From positions 35,039,733-35,103,732 of the forward strand of contig JALIRH010000002.1 of NCBI GenBank assembly GCA_023055505.1: a stretch of DNA of 64,000 nucleotides, written 5' to 3'. This stretch comes from Callipepla californica brunnescens (Eukaryota > Chordata > Aves > Galliformes > Odontophoridae). The notes beneath the pieces are model-generated. The model did not search any database and was not told the DNA's origin. It worked only from the letters and a program-made list of their open reading frames with translations. Below are positions 23,846 through 37,127 of the stretch, piece by piece. The first letter of the stretch is position 1. Each line of letters opens with the position of its first letter. A program made the position numbers and the translations under genes.

Positions 23846-26599
23846 TTTTTTTTTTTCATTAGATCAGTATTTCCACTAGAGGAAATAATAAAAGAACTAG
23901 GAGAAAGCAAAACGCCCTTTACTGAGCTCAGTGTTAACGTAGATAGGAGCAGCAGCAGCTTCTCCTCCTAAGAGTTTTGTTCTATTTTCCATAAATCTGA
24001 TGAGCAACTTGAATCAATAGGGTCTTCTGGAACACCTGAGGGTTATTATACCCCTTTTCCATCACACATTTTTTATACATCACAGGGCTCAGTTTATTTA
24101 GGGTGATTGTGTCAGTTTGCATATCTGTCCTTGAAAGTAATCTGAAATAATGATGCAATAATGGTTTTAAAGCTAGGCCATTTTGCCATATAAATCTTTT
24201 AGGTCTTAAATTATACAGTGGCCCAGTGGCCCTTTAGAGCTCTTCCACTCCCTGACTGATAAGATTTAAGTCCCTGAGGTCCAAAATGAACTGTTCTGTA
24301 GCATGCATTAAGGCTGCATTGCAGAGCAGTTTTATCAGGAGCAGGAGACACAGCAGTCCTACAAGTCTGTAGTGCTATCAATAGGAAGTGATGACTCACC
24401 CACCTAGTGCTTTCAAAGCAGCAGTATCCTAAAGTAAAGGCATGTTTTGAGGGCGATAAGTGACCCCATTGCCAGGAATAGGTGAAGGAGTGTTAGTGAG
24501 GAGAAGAATGAAAAATGGATCTTTACACATAACATCCAGTACTTCTGATACCTGTGGAAAAACCTCATTTGTGTTGTGGTTTGACCATTAAATTGTGTAG
24601 AGCTTTGCAGGAATTAGTGATTTCAAACAGAGATGTCATCCTTGCGATACAAGCTCATGTCAGTCTTCACAGAGTTCATTGACAACAGTCTGTTCATATA
24701 AACACAAACTAATACAAGCCCTGTTGCATGTTCATACAGTGTTGTGTTAAAAGAACAACCTGCCTGAAGTGAATAGTGGATAATATTTAAAACAGTAGGT
24801 GAAAGATGTTGGTTAAAGATAAATATAAGAGAGTTTTCTACTCAGAACAAATCCTAAAGAGGAATGACATGATTTGATCAGGTGCAAGCCAATCTATTCT
24901 GCCTTTCAAAGGCCTTGGAGGCCATTTATATGGAGTTCCAGAGACAGCATTTGATAAGTTTAACAATTCATAGGGCACTCTGCCAAATCTGCATGAGGCA
25001 ACGGAAATTCAAGTTGTTCTCAGCTTTCTAGAGAACAGATTGGATGTTAAGTAGACCAAAGCAAAGTAGGTTTCAGCTATATGTCTAGTCTTGGCTAGTA
25101 AATGACTTTTTTGAAGGTGTATTGATTAGAAAAATGACTGCTTGCCCTTGAATCACTGCCAGCCTCAGATTCTCTATATCATTGATGAATACTGATGCAA
25201 GTGGGATGAATAAGCTACTGCAATAACATTGGGTCTACACTGTCACTGAGAACTTTTTGAAAGGAAGAATGCTTAGATGATCTACTTTAGTAAAAAAAAA
25301 AAAAAAAAAGAAAGAAAAAAAAATGCAAGCAGTATAAAGTAGCTTGATAAATAATAGTTTAGCATGCTCTAGAGACAATGGTTTATGTTTTTCAATGTAT
25401 CTGTTTACAGACTGACATTGATTTCTAAAAAATGTACATGTTCTGATGAAAGACTTGGATGGGAAGGATGGTGATGTCAGTGTGCTCTTTACTAGAGCTT
25501 TGTCCTCTAAAGTTCCCCTGGTGTTTAGCAGCCTGTGTGCTCCGTAGGGGAAAACCACTGAACAGCTCTCACTTCACAGTTATTCTGTTCCTTCTATGAA
25601 ACACACGTGGAGTTTGGTGTTCTCTTTGAGAACTTCAGACCTTTACGTACTTGACTTATGCTGGACAGTGGAATCAAATGTCACCAAGTGACTTGAAGGC
25701 CAAGTGTGTACCCACAGAACAAGAGCAAGAACATTCAGTCTGTGTAAGAAGCTACCTCCTTGCAATGCTGGATTTGCTCTCAGCCCTTTTTGAATCTGCT
25801 CCTCAGCCTCTAGCTTTCTCCCCAGAGATATAGCAAGATAACTCAAGAGAACTCTAATTCCTAAATTGCAGCTGACAAGAGGGATATATGTACAGGCTTT
25901 AGGCTATGTACACATAAAGGTACCAAACTTTTCTGCTGACTTGATATTTTGCCAGCTTGCTTGAAATCCACTAAAGAAAGGTCAGTAAAAAGCTGCAGTT
26001 CTTCTGCCCTGCCCACAACTCTGATCTGTCTTCTTGTCATCTTCCTGAAATACAATAGAACAATAAGAGCTGAAGTAGTGGAATTTCATGAAAATGGCAA
26101 ATATATTTATTTAAGAAAGGTGGTTAGAGAGTGAGAGGAAGACAAGAGAAGTGTGCTAAGTAGAGACGAGGATCGTGCTAGGTTTCAGATCCCATTCAAG
26201 ATACCCAAAGGACAGGCTAGAACTGTCACAGATATAATATATCCTTCTTCTCCTGATTATCTGCAGCTATGGGCTCCTATCACCAGGCCTGTGCTGATAC
26301 GTGTTACATAAATTAATCAGAAAGCTATTCCAGTAAAAATACAATCACTTTTTATTTGTTTTTGGCTGTTATACAGGGAAAACAGTTTACTGAACCAGTT
26401 CATTGAACATCAAGATGAGTAGTGGAGGTGGTAAAAAAGAAGGATTAGAAATGCACACCCAAGGTTAGATGAGACAGCCTCCACTTCAGTAGACTTAAGG
26501 CCTGGATAAAATTGCAGCCTAAGCTGTAAATGCTTGATGAGCTAGAAGATATTTCTTTTGGAAAGCTGCTGTTCAGGACAAAGTAATGTAGATAGTGAA
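23846..26599. other. AT-rich unique DNA, nothing recognised
   Basis: No gene or clear transposon was recognised. An A-rich tract lies at about 25290-25323. Both frames around 25643-25846 are open on opposite strands, but neither shows a domain. Confidence 0.55.
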
Positions 26600-27140
26600 A
26601 GATATGGACATCTGGGTCCCAAAAATCATTTCAGTATACTGAACAGAAGTAATAATATGAGGCTACATCTAGAGAAATATATTCACTTCTGCCCTCCTGC
26701 TGCAACACCTCCTGCCCTTCAGTTCAAAAGCAGAATAGGCATACTGGAGGGAGTCCAGCAGTGGGCCACCAAGATGACGAAAGGCTCAGGAGGGATCTCA
26801 TCAATACCTGTAAATGCCTAAGTGAAGAGTGCAAAGAGGATGGAGCTAGGCTCCTTTGAGAGGTTCCCAGAGCCAGAACAAGAGGTACTGGGCAGAAACA
26901 GAAACACAGATGATTCTCTCTGAACACTGGGAAGAATGTCTGTGCTGTGAGGATGATGAAGCACTGGCACAGGTTGCCTGGAAAGGCAAGGAGGTGGAGT
27001 CTCCTCTTTGGAGATCTCCAAACGTTGTTTCGATGTGGTCCTGGGTACCCTGCTCTGGATTTCCCTGCTTGTGCAGAGATTGGACTAGATGGACCCAATG
27101 GTCCATTCTCAGCCTCAGCCATTTCATGATGTGGTAAAAA
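26600..27140 (+). mobile_element. Old CR1 LINE fragment, forward
   Basis: Confident homology starts at about 26720 and reads 'gagggatctcatcaatacc', 'gtgcaaagaggatggagc', 'ctctctgaacactgggaag', 'gcactggcacaggttgcc' and 'tggagatctccaaacg', ending 'gattggactagatggacc' and 'cagcctcagccatttcatga'. This is an older CR1 subtype whose 3' end lacks the young 8-bp tail. The 120 bp before 26720 may belong to it but are too decayed to be sure. Frames up to 147 codons on the opposite strand are incidental to the repeat. Confidence 0.83.
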
Positions 27141-30100
27141 AATTCTCTTTGATATTAACAGAAACAAATTAAGGCACCAGAAACTTTTTTGTTAATGTAG
27201 AAAGTCAGTTAAATAACTAGCAGATGCTTTAGTCACACTACAAAAACCCCCACATTTGGAATATAATTTATTTCCACACCTTGAAAGAACTGATCTAGAT
27301 TCTCAAGTCAGCATAGAAAGATAATAACCTCCAACAACAAACTTCCTAGGAGGTCAGTACTGAAGAATTCAGAGCAAGTTTTCTCTGCGCCTTTAAGAAA
27401 TCATGGTTTCCTGGGAATATCAGATAAGAGGATTGCAAACAGGACCTGGACCTCAGGAATTTCTGCAGTAATAGCTGCATATGTACAGCTGTTAGTGGTG
27501 TGAAATTAAATAAATCTCTTCAAGTTTTCTGTAGAAAGTATTAGAGCAAAAATGTGCAGGGTTCAGAAAGCTGCCCAGGCCATAAACTGTTTCCTAACTA
27601 AATGAGACAATCTGCAGAAGGTGATGAAAGATTATTTAACAGAGCAATACTGTGTTTTTTTTCTTTTATTATTATTGTTTTAAAATAAGTCACCATATGC
27701 ACATACTTGCTGAATGATATCTTCTGTTTAAGAACAGTATGAAGTTCTGAAACGGGGGAACAAAACATGCCTGTTGAGTTGCCACTCCAGAGCTTCTTTG
27801 TAAGTAGCAGAGATAGTACAGAAGATCAGTTTTTCAGCCACAGATGAGGCAGTTTCATCCAACTCACTGTTCCTGAAGACCATATATTTTGACCTTTGGG
27901 TAGGGTCAAACTTGACCAATATATCTGCTAAAAGAACAGAAAGTATTAAGTGAAGAATTACACACTGCCACCTTTTCCCTTAAATGTTAGCTGTACACTG
28001 TTACAACCATGTGATAAAAGAAAAATATTGGTCCATACTGTAAATATATTAAGCAGAAAATACAGTAGGAAGAGAATTTGAAAGAGTAAAAAGATAAAAA
28101 TGAAGATCATGCTACACTTCAGTAGGATAGGCTTTTTCCAAAGGAACCCTTAATTGAGGGCATTCATTATAAGAGACATAGCTGAAGCATTAACCTCTGA
28201 TATCAGGAGGTTTAACAGTAAACTTAACATGAGCACCTGTGAGATGATGAACAAAGAGTATTCAGTAGTATCAAAAAAGGATATCACCTCTGTATTCAGT
28301 GAGATGAAAAAATAATGGAAATTGGTTGAGGACAAATACCTACATGAAAGATAAATATTGAAAGACTGGAGACAAGAAGACTGTAGAACTATGACTGAAG
28401 TACTGGATAGGTTAACCAACCACATAAATTTTTAGGGGTACAAAGCTTAGCAAAGAAGATCAAAGTCTGCCATTAGTGTTCACAGAGTTTAAATACTGCT
28501 ATATGGACAACCTTTGGATAGAAATATAGATGTTTAGTACTACTCTGTTGTTGTTTTGGGAGGAAAAATAGAAAAACTTTAGAAATTCTTCAGCTTTTCT
28601 TTAGAAAAATAACCTTATTTGGGAAGTTTATTTTATCCTGCACTTTTAAAACCTCATTGTGAGTTGTAAAAATGATCTTAGATTTTATAGCAGGTTTTGT
28701 TTTGTCTGGCTTTGTTTGTCTTCTTGCTGCCCTCATTTCCATCATGCTCCACCTTCCATCTGCATCAACACTTCTTTCTTTCTGCTAACCATGCTCCCCC
28801 TTAGCTACTAGCCTTGTCACCTCTACATTTAAGTGAAATGTGTGTAACAGTGCAACACCCCTTAAAAATAATATATCTTTATGGAAAGAGGGATTAATAA
28901 ATGAGTAACCTCTACTACAATAAATAAATGCATGAAAATGATAGGAAAACGTGGTCTATGTGTGCACAAATTCATTCCAGTTTACTACTAGTTCCTAGTG
29001 TCTAAAAAGATGTAAAAGTCCAATGGTATTTTCTCCATATTTTAATACTGATTAAAACTACTTTTTGACTGGATTCCCAGGTGTTCAAGAAAACTCATTT
29101 TTTCAGCTTTTCTTGATGGGATAGTTCTTTGAGATTTCTCACTTTAGGCATTACTTTTAGAAATTGAAGAGTTCTCTTTTCAACTTGCACTGTTTTCTTT
29201 TTGTAAAACTAAGACAAATGAATTTATCTTAAGCAATTATCTCACTTACAGATGAAGGCAAGGAAGGTTTTTTTTTTTATCCAGACTTAGATCTGTAATC
29301 AGGACACAACAACCCTTGTTCTCAGTAGAGCATTACGTTCTCATGCACACAGGAGAAGACAAAGCTGAATGCTTTGGCCTGCATTTAAATATATAGTTTT
29401 CAATGTTAAATGACATTATCATCTGGTATTGACTTGGTTGTTGTGCAACCAAGGCTAATGTCTTTGTTACACCTTGAATGTTTCCTGAACAGCTCAAGGC
29501 CATAGCCAAAAAATACTAATTAACCAAAATCTAGTTTTCTTCATCAACTATAGCTCTATAGGTAGAAAACAAGAGAAGTTAAGTTCTCTGAAATAACACA
29601 GATTAATTTCTAAAAGATAAAAACTTCAAGAGACTTGAGATAGTCTAGATTGCCAGTTCAGAAGTAGCTCATGATTAGAAAATGAGGCTTTCTCTTAGAT
29701 ACATTTTTTTCCCCACTAAAATAGGACAATTTTGTTATTGAAAAGCTCTGCAACCCAATAATTCAATATGGAATACCAATTTGATGACTAGGTGAGGACT
29801 CAGCAAAAACAGCTATGCAACTAAAATATGCATCAGCTTGTAACATTTTATTCTTCTCAACAGGAAGTATTCTTGGGTAGTAAAGAGTAGACCTATGTTT
29901 GAAAGGCTTGAATTTCCACTGACTGAAAACATCAATCAGCTGAAGCAATTTACAGAAAAGACAAATCTGAATATTGCACTTCTTAAGGGTGATGCAGCTT
30001 TGGTAAGTGTCACAAGTCTCACTGTATGATTGCTAAAGCAGCGGTACTTGGGACAAAGGCAGGTGAAGGAGTCTACCAGCTCCATGATACATTGCCATCC

Positions 30101-33100
30101 AAATACATACAAAGTTGCAGTAATGAGATATTCCCTACTCAGGGAAGAAAGAAAGGCAAAGAGGGACTTCAGTAGAGTGCTTGTTTATTTAGAGTTCTTC
30201 AGAGTGACAGTAGTATAAGCTAGGAGATGAGATAACAGTAAGTGGACGGAGAATTGCAATATCACTGAGTAACACCACGAAGAGATCAGCAGTGACAGGA
30301 AAACAATTGTGGTATTTTGTATTTTATAGCCAGTAGGAGTGTTTCCCTCATCACAATGCCATGAAATCAAGAAGAGTGCTTCATGCCAGGTGATGAGCAG
30401 AGTAACTGTACTTTGTATGGCAACCTGTGCTCTGTAATTGTTGTATTACCGCAGGAGCTGCTCAAAATTTGTGTGTCAGAATCATTGCAGCTGTCCATGA
30501 CTTAGACCTTGATGAAAGAGCATTCTAGGTTATGTTATCTACAGAAACAGAAGTTGCCTTTTATTCTGTAAGAGTTGCTTTACTATCTTCTTCACATTCT
30601 AGAAGTGTGTTAACTAATATCTGGCAGGCATGAATCATGTTCTCGTCTACTCGTCTCGTCTACTAAATGTTTGCAGTGCAAAACATTTCTTTTCCTGTTA
30701 GATACGAAAACGTTGCTTTTAAGAAAAAAGTTCCTTTCACATGATAAGATAGGTATGGGATGTTCTGCAGAAATTAATGTTAGGTGGTTCTTCTGAGGAT
30801 GTCATACTTACACGCCAGTTTTGCTGGGAAGTTCCTGCAAAGGCCACAGTGGGACAGCTTTTTGGACATCAAAAGATGACAGCCATTCACAGGTGCCTCT
30901 GCATTGTGACAAACTGGAGTCTGTGAGGACCATGGAAGCTCTGGGCTGAGTCGAACCATGCAGGAATTTATTTCTGCACATAGAGAGATGGAAGCACTAT
31001 GGCTTCCACCTTGCTGGAACACCACCCTCTACTTCAAGCATAAGCTTCAGCTTCAGTTTGAGTACTTGGTTTCTTCTTGTTCACAGGCTGAATTTATACA
31101 AGCAGTGGGTCACACAGACAGTGGTAGTAGCCCACGTGTGATGTAGATGGCAAACCACTAGTGTACAGTGCAAAACTGAAACTTTTTTTGGAATTTAGAC
31201 ATACATATCTTATTTTTTCTTATGATTTCTTATTTTCAATGTTTGAAAGGTCCAGGGACAGGAAAATAGAATAAAATCCCTTCAGAATAGGTAAGAAAGC
31301 AATAAAAAATCTTTAAACAAAAAACCTATATTTTCTAAAGTACCTTTTTTGTTTGTTTGTTTAGTACAAACACCACTAATTAGCAGCTTTGTTAAGGAAA
31401 TACAGGACTACCCATGGCACAGTCAGTTAGCAACTTCAGCCTATCTGTCATCTTATGGAAGAGTAATTTCTCTCATTTAGTTCTCTGATGAATTATCAAA
31501 TTATTTTTTCAAAGGAGAACTTGATGCATAATGATAATGGCTAGTCAAATGGCATTATTTATCAATGGCTTTTGTTGTTTAGCAGAGAGCAATCTCAAAA
31601 GCTTATCTAAGTGTTGCAACTACTTTGGTGGAGATTGAAAATCTCACCATCATCTTTCTGCATTTCAGTCCAGCAGGAAGAGGCATGCAAAATCACTAGA
31701 AGGTTTTAAATATCCTAGAGATTAGGAAGCATTTTTGTTTATTTAGCTCATTTTTACTATAAATATTTAGAGAAGAAATGCAGAGAGAACAGGATGAGAT
31801 AAAATTCCCTGTGCAGCTTAAGAAAGTTCAAGTGCAAATAGTCACTGACAAGACAGCAGAGTAATGGCTGGGAAAAATCTTTTACAAAAGCATACAAAAA
31901 GCCTTGGCTAAATGTGATCATATTTCAGCCTTAGACAGATGCTGTATTCTTATAATACAGGAAGTTCCTCATCATGCTGGCCTTCACACAAATACAGCTA
32001 AAAGGAAACATAGGTTTTAAAAGCTAAAAGACTTGAATTTAACAATACAAAATATCTAAAAACTAAAAAACGAAATATCTGATGTTCATATATGCCTACA
32101 AATATTTTGATTAAAAAAAAAAACAATTTCAGGAACAATTCAAGAAATTCAAAGAAGGGAACTTATCTGGAGAATGATTTTCAATTACTCTCATAGCATT
32201 CATTCTATGTAAAACAACTGACCTTCATGGCCCATAAGTTCAAATATAACTCATGCATATACATGAGAAAAATGAGGTACTACAACCAACTGGGAAAGGT
32301 TTTTGTTGCTACTGACCAACCATATCAAATGAATGTCTATTAATGTTATTTTTCAGATAGCAAAAGTATTTGATGAAAATAGTAGTATTAAGAAGGCACT
32401 GTGACAAAATGAAAATAAAAAAAATACTTCATTATTTATCATCATTGACAGAAGTTACTTGTTTCAAATTGCAACGTTTTCAACTATTGCTGAGTTAATG
32501 ATTAAGTGATGATTTATGACCATTTTACCATCTCAACTTTTTTTTTTTTTTTTTTTCAGGCTCTGAAAGAGTATCAAACTCTTTCTTGTTTTCCTTTCAA
32601 CTAATAGTGATTGAGAGGAATTTTCCTCAAGGATGGTAACTTAGGAAGTGATCTTGAGACTAACATACTGAACTTGATTTTGTACCCTTGGCAACTATAC
32701 TTCTAAGATGGAGCATAATATCATAGAGGGGTAAGTCCTAACCACTGTCTAAACTAGTTGCTTCTTCAAACCAGTGTCTAAGGTTTGAGCCTCCTTTCAA
32801 GACAGACCAAGGAAGCAGACTCTGAACACAAAGACACTTCAAATTCAGACTGCTACATCTGGATAAATGAACTATATTGCTTATTTTGCCTGGAAACCAG
32901 TCAACAAGAGCTTAAGCATCTTTTTATCTTCTACATATATGAGTTTACACAAGCTCTACATTTTGTGCATTTTGAAAACCCTCTATCAGTGAAATAATTG
33001 GAACAAGATTATGTCTTGTTAATACCATGTTAGAGAGCACAGTTACCAAAACATTAACAGTGATGAGACAAATGTATGAAAAATGGGATGTTTGCATTAA

Positions 33101-33489
33101 ATTATTATCTTCCTTGTATGATTCTTGCATTCTGTTTGCAGTACTTTCTGAGATTATTATTATTATTACTGATATTTTCTTAAAGGGCTCTATGTTATTC
33201 CTGAGTCACAGCATATGGAAAAGGAAAGACATGACAATTCCATTTTTGGCTTTCTTCTTCCAGTGACTGGTGGCCTGGACATCTTTTTAAATCTTTGTTC
33301 TGAAATTTTCCAGAAAAAAATAGGTTGGAATGTAATATTATTGTAGGAAAGCATTTTAGGGTCAGAACTGAACCAAAATCCAGAGATCCAGTTTAGAAAA
33401 AAAGCCGATTTGTTGCTAAGCTTTAGTAACAAATACGTTTCTGATATAAAGTTATACTTTATTTTCACTATTGCTTTTCATGATTGATC
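27141..33489. other. Long AT-rich unique stretch, nothing recognised
   Basis: More than 6 kb without any recognised exon, RNA gene or interspersed repeat. Small features: an (ATT)n stretch at about 33154-33169; a tandem-like 'tctcgtctac' repetition at about 30642-30663; and a 20-base T-run ending in CAG (32538-32560) that mimics a splice acceptor but leads into no lasting frame. Decayed ancient repeats may be hidden here. Confidence 0.55.
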
Positions 33490-34735
33490 TATAGAGTCTA
33501 TAGAGAGCCTACCAGGGCAGGTGCTCCACTAGACCTGCTGTCTTGGACTTCCAGAGGGCAGACTTGGAACAGTGCAGGACCCTGAGGGGTAAAGGGGTCC
33601 AGGAAGGCTGGTCACTTCCCAAGAAGGAGGTCTTAAAGACACAGGGAGTAGGCTACTCCCCTGTGCTGCAAGATGAGTTGTCAGGGAAGAGGATCAAGAT
33701 GGATGAACAGGGAACTTTTCCTGAGGCTCCAGGAGAAAAAGAGAATCTACTTCCTGTGTCAGAATGAATGGGCAACCTGGGGAGAGTACAAAGATGTTAG
33801 GATGTGCAGGGAGAAAATTAGAAAGGCAAAAGCCCAGCCTGAACTCAACTTGGCTGTTGGAGTAAAAGAGAACAAAAAACTTTTTTACAAATATATTATC
33901 AAGAAGAGAAGGGCTAAGAAGAATCTCTATCCTTTACTGGATGCGCAGGGAACATGACTGCAGAGGATAAAAGGGCTGAAGTTCTCAATGCCTTCTTAAT
34001 GTCTGTCTTTAAAAGTCAGACCAGTTATTCTCAGGGTATTCTGCCTCTTGATCTGACAGTCTGGAATGGGGAGCAGAATAAACCCTCCATGATTCTGATG
34101 GAAACCTGAACTACCACAAGTCCATGGGATCCACCAGAGGTTGCTGAGGGGACTGGCAGAGGTGATTGCCAAGCTACTTTCTACTGTGTATCAGCATTCC
34201 TGGTCAACTGAGAGGTCCTAGAGGACTGGAGACTTGCCAGTGTGATTCCCACCTACAAGAAGGGTTGTAAGGAGGATCTAGAGGATCATCAGCATACCCT
34301 TGGTGTCAGATAAAGTTATGGAGCAGATCATTTCCAGGGAAATCACACGGCATGTGCATGACAACCAGGAGATTAGGCCCAGTCACCATGGGTTCATGAA
34401 TGGCAAGTCCTGCTTGGCCAACCTGATCTTCTGTGACTGAGGAGGAAGGGTTGTCTTCCTCTGCTGTGAAAATAGTGATAGGACTAGAGGGAGTGGCCTC
34501 AAGTTTCAGCAGGGGTTATTCAGGCTGGACATTAAGAAAAATTTATCCTCTGAAAGAATAGTCACGTGCTGGAATGGGCTGCCCAGGAAGTTCCTGGAGG
34601 TGTTCAAGAAGCATTTAGATGTTTTACTGAGGGACATGGTTTAATGGAAATGCAGGTAAGAGGTGGATTGTTGGACTGGATGACCTTTGAAGTGTTTTCC
34701 AATCTCGGTGATTCAATGATTTTATGATTCTCTTC
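33490..34735 (+). mobile_element. CR1 LINE, forward, with ORF2 linker and internal deletion
   Basis: This is the longest CR1 in the window. From 'agagcctaccagggcagg' on, it follows ORF2 between the endonuclease and the reverse transcriptase. A plus-strand frame (33673-33957) keeps ENKKLFYKYIIKKRRAKKNL and YPLLDAQG, the segment before the RT core. Early RT follows ('ccagtgtgattcccaccta', 'gagcagatcatttccagg', 'caaccaggagattaggccc', 'tcctgcttggccaacctgatc'). Near 34437 homology jumps to the 3' part ('gtgataggactagaggga', 'tggaatgggctgcccagg', 'gagggacatggtttaatgg', tail 'gattcaatgattttatgattc'). The rest of the RT domain is deleted and the copy is dead. Confidence 0.92.
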
Positions 34736-37127
34736 TACAGAATAGGCTAAGTCTTATTTTCTCCTCATCTCTTTGTTATTGAAGATATATCTCTGTGAGA
34801 GAATATTAATGTAATTTATTCATGTGAATCATCATATTTAAAAGAAATTGCTGCTTGGCATGGTAAAATTGATGAGTTATAAGGTGTTCTGTTGAATTGG
34901 CTCATCTGAAATGTTACATAATTGATATTTACTATTATTGTCTGCAATTTCTTGAATTTTTCATGTGAAACTTAATCACCACACCAATAAATAAAATGAA
35001 ACTGGAACTAACTGCAGTATAAATAGTTCTACCACCTGGTGACTTGTGTCAAAGAGTAATAAAGTATGTTCAAACTTTAAATATTTATACAAGGAGTTTT
35101 TCTGTAACAGCAAATGTTTTTAAAAAGTGTCAATTTACAGAGGCTTTCTTCTAAACATAATGAGGTTCCTAGAGCTCAAATAATTTCATGAATTACATTT
35201 ATTTTGACATCTCAATAAGTAGCTTAAACTGAAGAGATGCCCACATAAATCCACCTACAATGAATGGAAGAAAATACATGCCTAGCTTTGACTGAAGAGG
35301 CAGGAAACTCTAAAAATGTAAAGATTAGCCTATCCACTAGTGATTTTATTTTCATAAATTCTTCTTGTATACCTTTAAAGTATAATAACTTCCTTGTTGG
35401 AAGACCAGCACATTATATCCTAGCTGCAATTAATAGCAAACTTTCTATTGATTTCAGTAAGAAAAAACTTCTTTCAAGGCTTTCAAGTGATTTAAGTTGG
35501 CTGAAATGATTTAGACAATTAACAGGGAGGTAGAATTTGCATATTGTGTTTCAGCAAAGCATGATACATTAATTTCTGTGAAATCATTTTTTTCATCTCA
35601 AGAGGTACCTAAGTGAGACCATAGGCTTTTGTTTATTCCCCCCCCCCCCCCCAAAATAAAAGAAAAAAGAAAAATTGCTGTTAACATCTCAGAAAATATT
35701 CTCCAAAAGGGGAATGGAAGCAAAAACTGTTTCACTTCAAAAAAATCTTATTTTCAGATAACATAATAAAATATAAATTTCTAGCCCTTGAAGATAGAAC
35801 AATTTGCAGTGTTTCTGTGATCTTTTTCCCTAGATGTCGTCTGTGCTCAGTAATAAGCAAGAATGTTTTGGGATGTATTTCCCATTTGGAAACATAAAAA
35901 CAGTTATCACCCAGGTTCTCCCATCATGCCTTATGTACCACTAATTTCAGGATTCTTAACTCTTTTGGATTAACAAGAAGAGATTAATTGTTTGGAAGAA
36001 GGCTGGATTTGACAAATTAGTAAATGTAGATTTACAATTTTCATACTAAGCTACAGTGTTTAGTGTATTTTATGTGAGGTTTAGAGTGTAAACTAGACAG
36101 AGCTTTCTGGTACTTCCCAATACAACTAGCTTCAATTTTACACAAGCCTCTGTTGCACTTTGTGCTATACTTTGTTGTTATCCTTTCTTTTTTCCTTTTT
36201 TTCCTCCACAAAAATAATAGGGATATTTCCATTGTACAACAAGCCACCACCACTAATCCTTCCAGACACTAAGGGATAATAAAAAATCATCAGCAATCAG
36301 CATCAACAACGTTGACAGAGGATACAGCCACAGCATAATGCTCAGTTGACTTTCCAGCACAAAAACATGAACTAGGACTTCAGAGCTGGATGGACAAATG
36401 AAGTCAAATAACAAAACTCCATATGTCTTTGAATTAAAGACAGGGTGTCACAAAGGACTTCATAAGGTATAATAGGCTTTGGCTGCAGACTGCAGATTTG
36501 TACAGAGCCTCAGTACTTTTCAATGTTTGTTAAAGAATGGAAACTACAAAGGAGAAAAAGTACTTTTGCTAAAATTCAGGCTGTTTTAGAAGCAAGTAAA
36601 TAATAAAGAAGACAGAGAAGACACATGGCTAAATGTCTCTTAACACATGAGATCTACCAACAGAATGCAGGACAATATCCTGGAAAGCAGAGTTTCTGAA
36701 AGGCACTAAAATTCACTCTAGGGAAGAAAACCTCATTAATACCTCTGAGTGGCATGTATTAGTGAAAAAGAACTGTTTGAACCCTGTAATCCACAAACCA
36801 CAAGTCATTTTATCCCTGTGTGAAATATAGGTGAGGCTAATACTGAAATGCACCATGGATTTTTGGTGGCTGAATTTATAGTAGGGTTTAGAAACCTCAA
36901 GAGAGTTCTGCAGATAACCAGGGAAGTTACTCATTTTCTGGAGAAAACATCTTACTGTTAAAGGCTTAATGCTCAAATCTGGTTAGTTTATTAGAGGTGA
37001 AGACTGAAGAGTGATTTGATTACAGAGTATAATGTCTTCAGACTGTTAAAATAGAAGGGGGTATATATTCCTTAACTTAGTGAGAAAGTGCAAGGAAATG
37101 GAAGAAACTGAATGAGATCTCAAGCGT
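34736..37127. other. AT-rich unique DNA with a 15-base C-run
   Basis: No gene was recognised. A pure C-run of about 15 lies at 35638-35652, followed by A-rich DNA. The AT-rich segment at about 34790-35070 has many TAAT-type homeodomain-like strings and could be conserved non-coding DNA, which cannot be judged from one sequence. Confidence 0.5.

Noticed and set aside
26724..27167. 147-codon minus-strand frame and its neighbours
   Set aside because: They lie wholly inside a forward CR1 fragment, antisense to it, and follow the repeat's sequence.
32538..32560. Long T-run ending in CAG, resembling a splice acceptor; also 43143-43163
   Set aside because: T-runs are frequent here, and neither leads into a sustained frame with a donor.
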